Part shown: piece after piece, positions 45,552 through 59,178 of the stretch
How the letters are laid out: each line of letters starts with the position of its first letter
How positions within the stretch are numbered: the first letter of the stretch is position 1
DNA from: Rana temporaria
Taxonomy: Eukaryota > Chordata > Amphibia > Anura > Ranidae
Direction of reading: 5' to 3'
Assembly: GCF_905171775.1 (NCBI RefSeq)
Contig: NC_053490.1
Span: 456,584,562-456,648,561, forward strand
Length of the DNA stretch: 64,000 nucleotides
Made by a program: the position numbers and the translations under genes
The notes under the pieces: generated by a model
What the model was told of the DNA's origin: nothing
Seen by the model: only the letters and a program-made list of their open reading frames with translations
Database searches by the model: none

Positions 45552-46930
45552 TTATTTCTTTAAAAAGGGGCGCCACCTTTTAAAGTATCTTTTATATTTA
45601 CAGAATGCTCCCTAAACCACCCCTTATCAGAATTTGATTTGTCAACAAAGTGCTTACGTTTTGTACTTCAACCCTTAACCTCTTTGCTTTAGTAAATGTT
45701 TGCACACCGTTTGCTCAATATGATGGCATGTTTTTAGCTTTTTACCTTTATTTCAGACTTGAGCAAATGTGGAACCCTTAGTAATTTTCCTGATGTTGTT
45801 CCAACATGGTAATTGGGGAGCTGATAGCCATAATTTATTTGAGGGGTTCTTAAAGTAAACTGAACAGTGAATGTGTGAATAGAGTGCTTTGGATGTATGT
45901 GGGTGCTTTTCAGGGCCCATTCACACAAACCTGGTCCAGTGCAGTGCATAAAATGTGCGTGTTAACGCATATTGCATGAGGGCAGCCCATTCATTCATTT
46001 AATTGGGCGGCCCAGCACTTTACAACGATCCAAAAATTGTGCATGCAACAAAGTGGCACTACAGTATACAGCTGCGTTCATGCCATAATGGATCTGTCCT
46101 GTATATTCATCTGCACAGAAAAATCATGATAAACATTTGATTTACATCTTGGGATATATGTCCTTACCCAAGTTTATAAATTTACTATTTGCTTAAAGTG
46201 GGCTTAGTGTATGAATAACTTTTAATGCACTAGGAGAGAACAGGAGCCACCAGCACTCCAGAAGTTAAAGAAGCTCTCTCCTTGGCAAATATGAATAACC
46301 TGCCTGATTACAGGAATGATTTGAGATGTCAAAACATCATTTATTCATGAATAAAGCCACCAGAATCTTGGCAACGTTTATAGGGCTGGTGCTTTCTCTA
46401 CTGTGCTATCACCATTTGCCACCTGGACCCCTAATGTGTGGGACACACTCGAGTTTGTGAAAAACCGTTCAGGATTATATTTACTGCAGGGTGTCTATTC
46501 TGGCATAGCGCAACACTGATGAAAAAAAATCTGAAGTTTAATTCCCCTTACAATAAAGCTGATTTAATAAAGCAGTAGTTCACACATTACTGGTTTTTGC
46601 ATATGCAAAATCATTTTTATTTAAATCTTAAAAAAAAAAAAAAAAAATTCCCCTGACCCTGATATTTTGTTAGAAGTGAACAAAGACCATGATAAAAAAT
46701 GACTCCTTCAATAAATCCTTAGGTCTATGCTTGGCAGACTGGCAAAGCTTTTAAATGGATCAGAATAAGGCAAACTGTAAAATGCCAGAGCCCATAATAA
46801 CCAGTCACAAAGCATCCTTTACTTATTTACTGAAATCTATTAGATTGCTATGGGTTATTGCACTTTACACATATATGTTGCATATTGTACTAATACACTG
46901 AGCTGGGCTACTGTTCTGTATTTATCTGAA

Positions 46931-47228
46931 GCTGGCCATAGATGGGGTTTTTTTTTTTTTTTTTTCGGTTCGTGAATGGAGAAAAAAAAATATTTCCTCT
47001 GTCCACACAAACAAGGTGAATGGAGAAATTCAACTTCCCCCTTTTCTCCTCGCTGGGACATTTCATTCTGTCAGCAGGGTCCGGTGCTGTCAGAACAGAG
47101 GCTGTAGTGTTTTTTCAAGGTGTACGTTCAAAAAGTTGATCAACTTTTGGTGACAGGGCCCAAACAATGCTTGAATATTGGCCGTTACCTGCTGAACTGG
47201 CCAAACTTCAATCCATCTATGGCCAGCC
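46931..47228. mobile_element. MITE with GCTGGCCATAGATGG ends, copy 2
   Basis: gctggccatagatgg and ccatctatggccagc are exact inverted repeats. Interior shares aaagttgatcaactt-type and ggaaccagc-type phrases with copy 1. Confidence 0.75.
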
Positions 47229-47298
47229 TAACTTAGAATGTTTTAACACATTGCCTGATCTGATTTGGCCATCCCTAAATTTAGGGTGCCAGTAGATG

Positions 47299-47849
47299 TA
47301 CAGTGGCAAAAAAAAAAGTATGTGAATCCCTTGGATTTAACTGTTCTCATCTAAGTCACAATAGACAAACACAATGTGCTTAAACTGAAAACAGTCCATT
47401 CTAATTTCTCTTCTTTATTCAACACACCCATTAAACTTTTCACGATGCTGGAGGAAAAAGTGAGTGAACCCATGGAATTAATAGCTGGTCGAACCTCCTT
47501 TGGCAGAAATTACTTTAAGCGCTTTCAATAGCTCTAGACCAGACTTGCAGGAGGAATTTTCGAGCTTTTATCTTTGCAAAACTGCTTCAGCTCAGACACA
47601 TTTGTAGAATGCCTGGTGCCAACAGTTCTCTTGCAGTCATTCCAGTCTGAGTTCACTTATTTTTTCTTTGCCCTGTAAAAGTTAATGGGTGTGTTCAATG
47701 GAAATATGAGACATAATTGTTTAAGTGTTATCAGCTTAAGCACATTGTCTATTATTGTGACCTAGATGAGGATTAGATCACATTATGGCAAATTACTGTA
47801 GAAGGAACATTCATGCCAAGTGGTTCACATACTTTTTCTTGCCACTGTA
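47299..47849. mobile_element. Tc1/mariner-type MITE in TAOK1 3' UTR
   Basis: Ends tacagtggcaaaaaaaa..agtatgtgaa and ttcacatactttttcttgccactgta are inverted repeats beginning at a TA, the Tc1/mariner target. 551 bp; no transposase frame. Confidence 0.8.
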
Positions 47850-50348
47850 TACACTGGGAAAATCTTCCACTTTCAACCAACCACGTAGGATAAGTGCAAT
47901 AAGCCTGACTACATTCCAGTGCTTTGGCTTTGTTTTTGACCTTTGCACTGGATAGTGAATGTGGCTGCCAAACAGAAATTTTCAATATCCTCTAATTTAT
48001 TGGTAGCTATAGTTTTAGATTTGTTTGAGTTTTGCAGGGCTTCATTAATCCCGGTAAAAGGTTATTTTGCTTGGCTGACCAAAGACTGCCTCTATTAGTC
48101 ATACAGCTGTTAGGAAGTTATCTGATTTTAAAGGTTATTTTAGCAAAATAGTGAATTGGTGAATAAGACATCTATACCTAGCTGCAAATCAGTTTTATGC
48201 AGCTATGGTTTGACTAAACGTACCACATCCATAGATGGACATCCGATAATGCCAAGCAGTGTTTTTACACATACAGAATTATTCAATACAGTAAGAGGTC
48301 TAAAAATAAGACTTCACTCTCTTCTGACATTTGTTTTTAACATGGTATGTTTTGTACATCCACCTGACATTTTCAAGAAGAACTCAAGGAAAAGAAAAAA
48401 CATAAAAAAAAAGTGTTGGGTCACAATTGGGTAAATCTCAGGAGGTATATGCTGCCTGTTTACAATTTTGGCTTTCATTGAGCACCTATATTATAGCTTT
48501 TTTTTTTTTTTATCCTTCTAGCTCTCTGACTGAAGACTTACTGCTCTCCTCCACATAAGCTGCACTGGTGTTTCTTCTCTTCCTGTCAATTCTCAGGTTC
48601 TGTTTTTTTAATGGGATTGAGAAGAGGAGGAGCAGGCAAATGACAGGATGGCTGCTGTGTAGGAGAGCCACAAGTCTCCTGTCGAAGTACCGGAATTGGT
48701 GAGAGCTATACAGTTGACATGCATATTAAAGATCTATAAATAACAGGCAGAGATTAAGGCGGTAACATACACTTCCTGAAATGTAACGATTTGTAACCCA
48801 GCAGTTTTTTTATTTCTTGGAGTTCCTCTTTAAAATCAGTTGAAGCCTCTGATAGTCATATGCACCTGCCTTTCCAGATTCAGCCATCATCCTCTGCTAT
48901 TCAGGGGGGTTTCGCTCTTATTTCCTGTGGTTTGTGGATAATGGTGAAGCATTGTTTGTTTGACTCCCTTATTTAAACTTTTTAGTGGCTGCAGGGGAAA
49001 TGGCTGGGAGCACAAGTATATGAAGAAATTTGGTTTGGGTAGTCTAGGCCTTTAGGACCAATTCACTATGCCGCACCTGTTGCAGCACACGTGGTAATAC
49101 GCACACATAGGTGTGAAGGGGGCCCTTTATAGTTTCACTTTAAAAAACAATTTTGATGGAGTACGTAGATGAGAAACAGCCACATAGGAAATATTGGTGT
49201 TCTGCTTTCTTCATGTATTACAATTTATGCATTTAACTGCAAAAAAATGTACAGGTGTGATTAGACCCTAAATTATAATTACTGCACAGGGGTAGACATG
49301 AATCATGTGCCAACAACCAGATATCCCACCAAATATATATGTCCAATGATACCACATTATCCTACCTTTGCTAGGTGTGCCAATTTAGGCCCCATGCTCA
49401 TTGGGCGCCTACTCAGCTCTTGTAAATGCCAGGAGAAAATCTGCCTAAAGCCAAGTTTTTCCAAACGCGTTTAGGTGTATTTGAGCGCATCAAGTGTTTG
49501 TGTGTTAATTGAATTACTGAATAAAAAAAAAAAATCATTAGCCAGAATGATAATTCATTTTAGTTATTGAAGTGAATGAATGCTAAAGCGGTTGACACGC
49601 CTAGCATTAATGCACATTTAGATGTGTTTACACGCATCAAGCTATTTTTAGCGGTAAAACACTCTTCTCCTGAAAGCCCTTAGGTCTGAGGGTTTTTTCC
49701 TGCCTCTAAACGCCCTGCATCTAAACACTTGTAAAAGCCTACCTGTGCATAGACACATAGGCTAACATTGAAGGGTGTTTAGAGGCCAAAAAAAACAACC
49801 CTATCAACGCCTCTAAAAGCTGTCTTTAAAATGTCCTGTGTGCAATGAGGGTTTAGACCCGGCTTGTGAATGTGCTCATTAGGGAAGTGGCTAGCTTGTA
49901 TTCAGCTTTTGCATGATTTGGCTTGATAATATTGTTGCACTTTTTAATCCTAGGATAATGTAAGAAAAAAATGTGGTACTTTACTTACATTGAAAGCTAG
50001 GAATCAAGCCATGTTTGAGAAATGCAGAAGTTTTATATTAATTTGAGTTGTTTTTTGTTTTGTTTCTTTTGTATTGGTTTAAACTGTGCACACCATTCGT
50101 ATTGTATGTGGTATGAAGTGAAAAAAACATTCCTATTCTCTTGATACCATTCAACACTAATCTACCAAGTTAAGAAAACAGAATTTTTCAAGACCAGTCT
50201 TAATTACTAATCATATGCTCTATTTCAAGAGGTTGTCCACATGCTTCCTGTTGATTCTGTGGGATTTGTTTTTATGTAATATAAAAAAAAAAGAGAGAGA
50301 CGGCATAGGTTGCAGCTCTCCCACCTGTTAATTTGAGGTAGGCAATTC

Positions 50349-50766
50349 TTAAAGTAGAACAATAGGCAAAACCTTTTACATTTTGGATAGAGTAAGAGGA
50401 TTATGGCAACCCCTGCCAGTTTATTTTTTGCCATCTGTGTCCCATTGGGGAGATTTCCCTTTACTTCCTGTCTCATAGCCAAACAGGCAGTGAGAGGAAA
50501 TCCCTGCAAATTAAGGGATTCCCTTGGGGGTCCCAATGTCGCTAAAACTAGTGACCCAATTAGGAGATTTTCTCCTCTTACTTTTCAGGGGACAACCCAA
50601 AGTGTGGAATTATCTTTTACTTTCACTTTAAATCATAATTGTAAAGGGGACAAATGGGGTGAATCTCCGTATTGGCAGCACAGACCGCAATAAAAAATGA
50701 CAGGTGTTCTAATCCATCTCCACGCTATCCAAAACTAAAAAAAAATGCCTTTTAGTTCTACTTTAA
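50349..50766. mobile_element. MITE with TTAAAGTAGAACYA ends
   Basis: Left ttaaagtagaacaatagg and right ttttagttctactttaa form inverted ends. The interior (ctgtgtcccattggggagattt, cacttcctgtctc-type) also appears, degraded, near 27822 and 23258. Confidence 0.65.
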
Positions 50767-52870
50767 ATTTTTTTTTTTTTTAGGACAGCTTTATAATGGC
50801 TTTATTTATTTTCAAAGAGCAATGTTTTGCAGAAGTTCTAAAGAGCCAATATGAACTCAGCAGGTCAGAGTAATAGAGGTAATGAAAGATGACTTTTGAT
50901 TGGCTGCTTTGCATCAAGGCACTTTGCTCTGTGATTTATAAAATAAAGGCTATAATGTATTTTTGATTAAGAGAAAACTTTAAGTGTGAGGATTTTTGAG
51001 ATGGAGAAAGTTTTAAACTGCTATAGGGGTAACCTGAGGTTACCCATAAGAGGAACTTACAGCTGCAAGCATGTCATTAGCAATGGTCTCCTGAGACCTG
51101 TAGTTCTTAGGTGGCTAGAAAGCCCCAGGTTGCTTACCATTGTTTTATAAAGTCGCATTTTATTTGTTTTTAGTACCACACTTCTTTTTTTTTTTCTTTT
51201 TCTTTTTTTTTTGGTCTTTCACCAGTTCCCCAGCAGGAATTATTTTTTCTGTTGAATATGTGGGTGGTGAGAGAGCAGCAAAGACACTGGTGTAAATAAT
51301 CGATGTTAAGAAAAAAAATATTTAGTGCATAAATACACAAAGATATATTGACTTAATAAATTGTAAATGCTAGAGCCTTTTTTATTAACACTTTTAAGTT
51401 GCTAAACATGAGAGAGAATTCTATTTATAAGAGATCCCTGTGCCCATTTCAGCCAGCCATATAACAGACATTTATCGCTGGACCGGCCTAGTCCAAATTT
51501 GTGTGGCATCGAGCTTGTGAAGAGTTCAATATCAAAAGCTGAGGTGGGGAAAGGGGTAGGTTTGTGTATATTGTACATTTTAAAATCGCTTGCTTGTATT
51601 GTGTAGGGGGAAAAAAAAGATTGGCAGAGAAAAAAAAAAAAACACGACGTTTGAATTGTCTAACATATATATTAACAAATGTCTAACATTGTCTACTGAA
51701 TACAGCCTCCCCTCACAGACCTTTTTTTCAGAGGTTTTTTTTTTTTATTTCTCATCTCTGGCGAAATTTGCCCAATTTGCTGACAGATGCACCAGGAATA
51801 CATTGCAATGAATTCATCCTCACCTTTTTCTGCAGGGGGGGGGGGAAGTCAGTTGGTAAAATAGTTTGTTCTACATGGTTGTACATGGTCGTGCAATTGT
51901 ACAATCTGCTTTAGATTTACCTATATCTACGTAAATTGAAGATCTTTCTGATTTGGCTTTGTAGGTAGGTCATTGCGGTGCATTATCCATCAGTGGTAAG
52001 TTGAATAGCTTGAAGGTGAATCCTAAACTCAGGCTCCAGGGAGTGGCTGCCTTTTTTTATTTGAATATTTTTATAAGCCACTCTAATATATTTATGTCCT
52101 GTAAGAGGAGAGTGTAGGGTGTCAGACATTAAAGGCAATTTTGGCACTTTGACCGCATACTGTCTTAACTTTAAAGGTCCAATAGTAGATAAAAATAGAG
52201 GGGATTTTTCTGCTGCTTTTTAGTGTAAAAATAATCCTGTTCTCTGCTGGCCATGTGTTCCTAAGACGCACAAAGTGTAGTGCAACTTTAGAACTTTTTC
52301 ACAACTATGCATATGCGGTAACACACAATCGTGATTTATGTTGTTGCATTTTTATTTTTATAAAATGCAGTTTTATTCTTTGTCCATTATGAAAAGTAAG
52401 TTGGTGAACCTTTCCAAATAGAAAGGCAATTCAGAGATAATGCATACCTGCGCTGTGCAGTATTACTTAATTTAATGGGACTATTATGCATGCGCAAATT
52501 AAAATGCTATGTGCTTTTTTTTTTAAGAGCTAATCTGCTGCAAATGGAAGTTATTAGTATCGCTTGCCATTCATCTTTTCCTATCCTGCTCATGAAGTTA
52601 AAGTAGAATGTTACTTTAAGGTTTATGCAGTCCCCTTTTGATTTGTGACAATTTAAAAAGTTTCCAAGCTTACAGAATACATGTACCCATGCAGAAGGTC
52701 AGTGTTCCTGAGTCATTTTTTTTCATGTTAGGAGGCAAGAAGCTGAATCCAAGCAGCCTTTATTCTTTCTCTTTTCCTAATACAGAAACTATGCTTTGAT
52801 CACAATGGTCATCCCTTAAAAAAAAATCTGTATTACTTTGCCATTGATGACTTTTGTAGCTGTAGGACTC

Positions 52871-53145
52871 TAAGGTTACATTCACTCTGGTGATTTAGGC
52901 TGGTGCGCATTGTAGCCACAGGAATCTTCCTTTTCCGCTTTGTCCCTTAGCGGCTAGGTGCGGCTGCCGGGCCCTGTCCACTATAATGACAGAATACTGG
53001 CAGCTGTCTGCACAGTCAGCAATCTGTCCTTGTAGTGAGCGGGACCGGCGGCCTCACCAAGCTGCTCAGAGCCGCAGTAGGAATCGGAAGATTCCTGCCG
53101 CTACAATTCGCAGTAGACTAAATTGCCATTGTGAATGTAGCCTAA
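52871..53145. mobile_element. MITE with AGGTTACATTCAC ends
   Basis: aaggttacattcactctgg and cattgtgaatgtagcct are imperfect inverted ends; the interior is GC-rich and partly palindromic around GCCGC/GCGGC. Confidence 0.55.
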
Positions 53146-55105
53146 ACTGTGGGGATGAAGCACATCTAAAATGTAACCATTTTCTTTGCAATGCATACCT
53201 GTCGCCTCTGTCGGCATCAAACTGCAAACCAGCCACAGTCTGTTTATCATGTTAATTAATTATATATGCTTGTTGCATTTCCTGCTCCCGGCATGTTTCA
53301 TAATTTTTTATTTGCACATTTATTTGTAGAAGTTAAAAGAATATATATTTTTTAAGTTTGATTATTTTTTTTTTTTTTATTCACTTTACTCTGTACACTA
53401 CCACTGTCTGCAACATCTAAACAAAGAAACAAGCATCTCCCCCCTTTTATTTAGTGAAGACATTTTTGGTTAATAATGCCATTTTAATTAGCGTGAATAT
53501 GAATGCACACCCGCAGATACCAGGGAAAGATAACAAAAGGTGCCAAGATTTATTTGTTACCAAAATCATATTCGGTGAACTTTCATCAAGCATTTGAAAT
53601 GTCAGAAATGACACTAAATGTACTTTATTTCATCCAGCTTTAAATGGCTAAGATGCAAATTCAGCTGAAACTTGGGAGCAGACATTTGTTTGCTGCGCTC
53701 CATTTTTGCACGTATATCGCCTTTTGAGTTACAGGAACTAGTGGGGGAGGAGCCAACAGATTTTATGAAAGGAGATTGCTTAAAAAAATTGCAAAATTTC
53801 CTGCCAATCCAGAAGCCCCCCAGTGCACAATAACTTGGAAGCATCTTCCTTATGCAGGTACCCAGCGAAATTTCACCTGTAGCAACATCTACTAGCGAAA
53901 TTGGGTATCGCATTACATTTTAAAAAGTAGCCCTGCTATTAACCCCACAGGGAGGTGATAGATCCCAACCAAACAGGGAATTCAGATGAGCTTCAGAAAT
54001 TATAAGTTGGGATACCTTTTTTTTTTTTTTTAATACAGTTTTTTCCTCTCTGTGGCTGTCTGCATTGCGCCTAAGCCACAGGTATATTTAACAGATACTG
54101 CTGCAGTGTCTACCTGGCAAATACCTGAAAAAGTGGATCTGTTCTGTGTAGCTGAAATGCAAGGATTGCTTACGTACAAGTAAGCATCGCTTGCTTTAAA
54201 GTCTACCATGTGCTATCATAACATTTGCTAGCTAATGTGTAAGAGACAAATGTGTTTCAGTGGACGTTCATGAGATGACTGCAGCCAGTATAGTTAGCGA
54301 GCAGTGTCACCACTCTGCATGACACCTTTGTTCACTGGATAACCAATAACCCCCAATGCCGTGCCTTATTGCCTCTCCACATAGCAAAAACCTTTTTCAA
54401 GGCTGTGATTGTAAGTCATGACACAGAATTTCCCTTCAGGAAAAAAAATACAGTTCTATTTTTATAATTACCAGACCTGCTCCATGTTTTAAGTCAGGCT
54501 TTTGTGACATGGACTGGTCTGCTACATGGGTAACATTTCAAGCACTTGCAGGAATGTCTGACTTTTAACATTCAGAGCAGTTTCTTGTTACCTCATGCAC
54601 ACATTTTAACAGCTGCTTTTAAATCATTTTATATACACTTGTCCTTATTACCAGCACGAATAAAATGGGTTTATATGCAGTTAGCAAGTTCACCCCATGT
54701 GGAATACAGCTGAGGGTCTCTTTCTTTTCAGAAAGATTCTGTTTATAGCATTAGGTCTTCAGCAAAACTTTCTGGAACTAAATAGGTCAACGACATTCCC
54801 AGTCACTTTTCCACCATATTCTGCTGGTATGAGTTCCTGCGGGTGTGCATTTTATCTGCAGTGCTGTGTATCCACACCACTGCCTGTTGGGGTCTTGTAC
54901 AGTGAGGTCTCTTGTACAGTGTAATGTCAGTATTCTGGTATTCCTCTGGTTTCACAATATATTATATAACCTGTATTAATTGTATAGATTGTGCATTTAA
55001 AGCTGTTACCAAGTTGTCAGAAAAGGAGAGAAATCCTATGTAATATTTTGTTTGTAATTATCCTTTGTATCATAGCAAAGGAAATGTTTAAAAAAAATCA
55101 ACTGT

Positions 55106-55111
55106 AATAAA
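55106..55111 (+). terminator. Candidate TAOK1 distal polyadenylation signal
   Basis: Canonical AATAAA is followed within 30-40 bases by a T/GT-rich stretch (gagagtttcttcgctacttttatttt). It is the last such signal before the dense repeat region begins near 55.6 kb. Assignment is inferred from position only. Confidence 0.45.
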
Positions 55112-55604
55112 GTAATTTTAGTACACATTGAGAGTTTCTTCGCTACTTTTATTTTCTTGCATCTTAAAATTGTGTATTTTACAATATTGGGGTTTGAAAT
55201 ACGTTTACATGTGTTGGAGTAAATGTATATATTCATGCTCTTATTTGTAAGAATGTAATTTGGCTGGCGCGGTGGCAATTTCAGTCTGAGATTTCCTGGG
55301 CAGACTTCATGGCAGCATGTGTTTAGTTGGCTCCTCCCTCGCTCCTACCCTATAGGACCTCACTCCCATACATTTTTAGGCTGAGCCAGAGGACTTGTTC
55401 CTTTTTTGTCCTCATATGACCCATCATGTGTGGAGGTTTTTTTTTTTCCCCCCAGCTGTTAGCGGGATGGTGTTTATATCGCACACTTGCAGGGGATCAA
55501 TACCTAGATTTGGGCCCATCCATCGTCGGGCATTTATGTTGGCCAGTTGCCATGCTATCAGGAGGTGGCTGTGCCCACTGCAGAAGAGGTCTAGGATACA
55601 TGAG

Positions 55605-57161
55605 TACAGGTGAAACTCGAAAAATTTGAATAACGTGCAAAAGTTTAATTTAGTTCACTAATGCAACTTAAAAGGTGAAACTAATATAAGAGATGGACTC
55701 ATTACATGTAAAGCCAGATAGTTAAAGCCACGATTTGTCATAATTGTGATTATGGTTTACAGCTAATGAAAACCCCAAATCCACAATCTCAGAAAATGTG
55801 AATATTACATGCAATCAATAAAACAAGGATTGTACATAGAACAATATCGGACCTCCTGAAAAGTAGAAGCATGCATATGTACTCAGTACTTGGTTTGGGC
55901 CCCTTTTGCAGCAATTACTGCCTCAATGCGGCGTGGCATGCAAGCGATCAGCCTGTGGCACTGCTGAGGTGGCATGGAAGCTATCAGCCTGTGGCACTGC
56001 TGAGGTGTTATGGTAGACCAGGATGCTTCAATAGTGGCCTTCTGCATTGTTCGGTCTCATGTCTCATCTTTCTCTTGGCAATGACCCATAGATTCTCTAT
56101 GGGCTTCAGGTCAGGCGAGTTTGCTGGCCAATCAAGCACAGTAATCCCACAGTACGGTCATTGAACCAGGTTTTGGTGCGTTTGCCAGTGTGTGCAGGTG
56201 CCAAGTCCTGCTGGAAAATGAAGTCAGCATCCCCATAGAGCTGGTCTACGGAAGGAAGTATTAAGTGATCCAAAATCTCCTGGTAGACGACTGCGATGAC
56301 CCTGGACTTAATGAAGCACATTGGACCAACACCAGTAGATGACATGGCTCTCCAAGTCAACAGACTGTGGAAACTTTACACTGGACTTTAAGCATATTGC
56401 AGTGTGTGCCTCTCCCATTCTTTCTCCATACTCTGGGTCCTTGGTTTCCAAATGAGATGCAAAATTTGCTCTCATCAGAAAAGAGGACTTTGGACCACTG
56501 AGCAACAGACCAGGTCTGTTTTTCTTTAGCCCAGGTAGGGCAAGTCTGTTCAGGAGTGGTTTGACAAGAGGAATACGACATTTGAAGCCCATGTCCAGGG
56601 TCCTTCTGTGTGTGGTGGCTCTTGATGCACTGACTCCAGCCTCAGTCCACTCCTTGTGAAAGTCCCCAACACTATTGAATGGCCTTTTCCTGACAATCCT
56701 CTCCAGGCTGCGGTTATGCCTGCTGCTTGTGCACCTTTTTTCTTCCACACTTTTCCCTTCCACATAACTTTCTATTAATGTGCTTTGATACAGCACTTTG
56801 GGAACATCCAACTTCTTTTGCAATTACCTTTTTGAGGCTTTCCTTCCTTATGGAGGGTGTCAATGATGGTTTTCTGCACAACTGTCAGCTCAGAAGTCTT
56901 TCCCATGCTTGTGATTCCTACTGAACCAGACTGAGAGACCATTTTAAAGGCTCAGGAACCCTTTGCAGGTGTTATGGCTTAATTAGCTGATTCGAGTGGG
57001 ACACTTTGAGCCTAGAATATGGCACCTTTTCACAATATTCAAATTTTCTGAGATTGTGGATTTGGGGTTTTCATGAGCTGTAAGCCTTATGACAAATCAC
57101 AGCTTGAACTATCTTGCGTTGCATGTAATGAGTCTATCTCCCATATATTAGTGTCGCCTTT
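55605..57161 (-). pseudogene. Tc1-like transposase relic
   Basis: The minus strand carries dispersed Tc1 motifs with frameshifts and stops: an HTH-type region (NRSLERIVRK...SASRATTHRRTL near 56680), the first DDE Asp in FSDESKFCISFGNQGPRVWRK (near 56460), and the second in FQQDLAPAHTGKRTKTWF (near 56200). The left terminal repeat is tacaggtgaaactcgaaaaatttg at 55605. The right end is cut at 57161, where a TTAA element begins. A ~44-bp direct duplication (gcgatcagcctgtggcactg) disrupts the C-terminal region. Dead element. Confidence 0.8.
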
Positions 57162-57611
57162 TTAACCACTTAACCCCCGGACCATATTGCTGGTCAAAGA
57201 CCAGAGCACTTTTTGCGATTCGGCACTGCGTCGCCTTAACTGACAATTGCGCGGTCATGCGACGTGGCTCCCAAACAAAATTGGCGTCCTTTTTTTCCCC
57301 ACAAATAGAGCTTTCTTTTGGTGGTATTTGATCACCTCTGCGGTTTTTTAGTTTTTGTGCTATGAACAAAAATAGAGCGACAATTTTGAAAAAAAATAAT
57401 ATTTTTTACTTTTTACCATAATATCCCCCAAAAATATATAGTATAATATATCAGTTTAGGCCGATACGTATTCTACATATTTTTTGTAAAAAAAAATCGC
57501 AATAAACGTTTGGTTTGCGCAAAAGTTATAGCGTTTACAAAATAGGGGTTCGTTTTATGGCACTTTTATTTTTTACTAGTAATGGCGGCGATCAGCGTTT
57601 TTTTTTTTTCC
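57162..57611 (+). mobile_element. TTAA-flanked element, copy 4, truncated
   Basis: It starts TTAACCACTTAACCCC and follows the family order (cggcactgcgtcgcc, caaatagagctttc, ggtttgcgcaaaagttatagcg), then breaks off after atggcggcgatcagcg and a T run. The right end is missing. It interrupts the Tc1 relic. Confidence 0.75.
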
Positions 57612-58010
57612 TGGCAAATTAGGGGGTCGTCTTTTACGCCTGCAAATACGGTAAGAAAAATGCGCTTCATTTATAAAGCAAAAATAAAGGTCTACAATCT
57701 TGTCCCTGACATCTTTGGTCTTGGTCATGATGGAGAGATTGAAATCGAATTGCTTCTGTGGACGGGTGTCTTTTATACAAGTAACAAGCTGAGATTAGGA
57801 GCACTCCCTGGGAGCCAGAAATCTTGCTGATTGACAGGGGATCAAATACTTTTTTCACTCAATAAAATGCAAATCAATTTATAACTTTTTTGAAATGTGT
57901 GTTTCTGGATTTTTTTGTTCTGTCTCTCACTTTTAAAATTTATAGAGTGATCATTTATTTGTCAGTGGGCAAACATACAAAATCAGCAATATTTTTTTCC
58001 TTTTCTGTAT
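57612..58010. repeat. Tc1/mariner-type 3' end relic
   Basis: Phrases such as ggggatcaaatactttttt, cagtgggcaaacatacaaaa and tctggatttttttgttctg match a dispersed vertebrate Tc1-type repeat. Only an end fragment; identity by recollection of pattern. Confidence 0.45.
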
Positions 58011-58380
58011 ATGTTAAGTTTCCTAGTGGCAGTCGCTGAAGACTATTTTACAAAAGGCAAACTCCAGTGCCATCCTTGTTATCCTTTCTTACCCTCTTTG
58101 TAATTCATTTTCCCTTCTCGGTGACTCACTGAGAATGGTGACAAACCCTGTAATCTACAATAGTCAGCAATGTCAGCTTCCATAATTCTACTTGTATAGG
58201 TTCACTTAAAGCTTAACCAATAAGAATAGAATTAAAGAACTTAACTATTGCTACTTTTGGTTTTGAATAGTACACTTTTGAGACTTTTTAATCCTGGATT
58301 AGAGGACAGTAGTTTAGATTTTTTTGATGACATTGGCTGCATGTTTGTGTTTAGGTCAATGTTTTACTCACTTGCCAGGT

Positions 58381-58395
58381 AAGTTGGTAATCAAA
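58381..58395. repeat. PLE target-site duplication, left copy
   Basis: aagttggtaatcaaa, repeated exactly at 62910-62924. Confidence 0.75.
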
Positions 58396-59138
58396 AAAAA
58401 AATAAAAATAAAAAATAAATCTGCGCTATCAGGGTAACAAGCAGCTACATACAATCCAGTGAAACCAAGGAAAGAAATACAGACAAAATACAAAAAAATG
58501 CAGCGCTGAAAATAAATAGTAAAAAGACCGTGATGTCTATGTTCAACATTCACTAGTATGAATGTAAAAAAATGAATCCATAAAATAAAAAGTGGTATCA
58601 AATATTATGGTGAAAGCACTATAGACCTTATTGAAAAGGCAATGACTATATATGCATGAGTCCACAAAATTATACGTGAAAATTAAAGTCCATATACATA
58701 AACGTGGAAAAAATTTGAAATCATCAATGAGAGATCATAGTGACAAGACACCCACGGTGATTCTATTGGAATGTGATGATAGTGATAACACCCGCCACCA
58801 ACAGGAGGCTTACCGGATGCGGTGGACCCAAGTGAGCTTATACCCAAAGGGTCAAATAGGCTTGTAAGCAGTGCAGATGAGATGGTACAGGAACACACCA
58901 ATGCAAACGGACAACAAACAGCGATAGGATCTTCGCTTGGTATCAGGTGAAGAGGATACCTCAGCTAGGAGATGGCTCATACAGTGGGAAGAGCTTGCCC
59001 AAATTATGTGGAGGAAAACGAAAGGCACATAGCGTGATACCGTAAAAACAGAAACGTTTATTTATCGGTTAAAAACACTTACAATTTAGTGGATAAAAAA
59101 AGGACATCAATGTTTGTAAAGTGCATGGCAGCAGTAGA

Positions 59139-59178
59139 GTCCCGACATGTTTCGCTACAACTAGCATCGTCTGGGGTG
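59139..59178 (-). ncRNA. Hammerhead ribozyme motif, long PLE copy
   Basis: On the minus strand: stem I CCC/GGG, box I CAGACGA (one change, U4 to A), spacer T, stem II GCTA/TAGC with loop gttg, GAA, stem III ACATGT (self-complementary) and cleavage-site C. The U4 change is expected to weaken or abolish cleavage. Confidence 0.65.
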
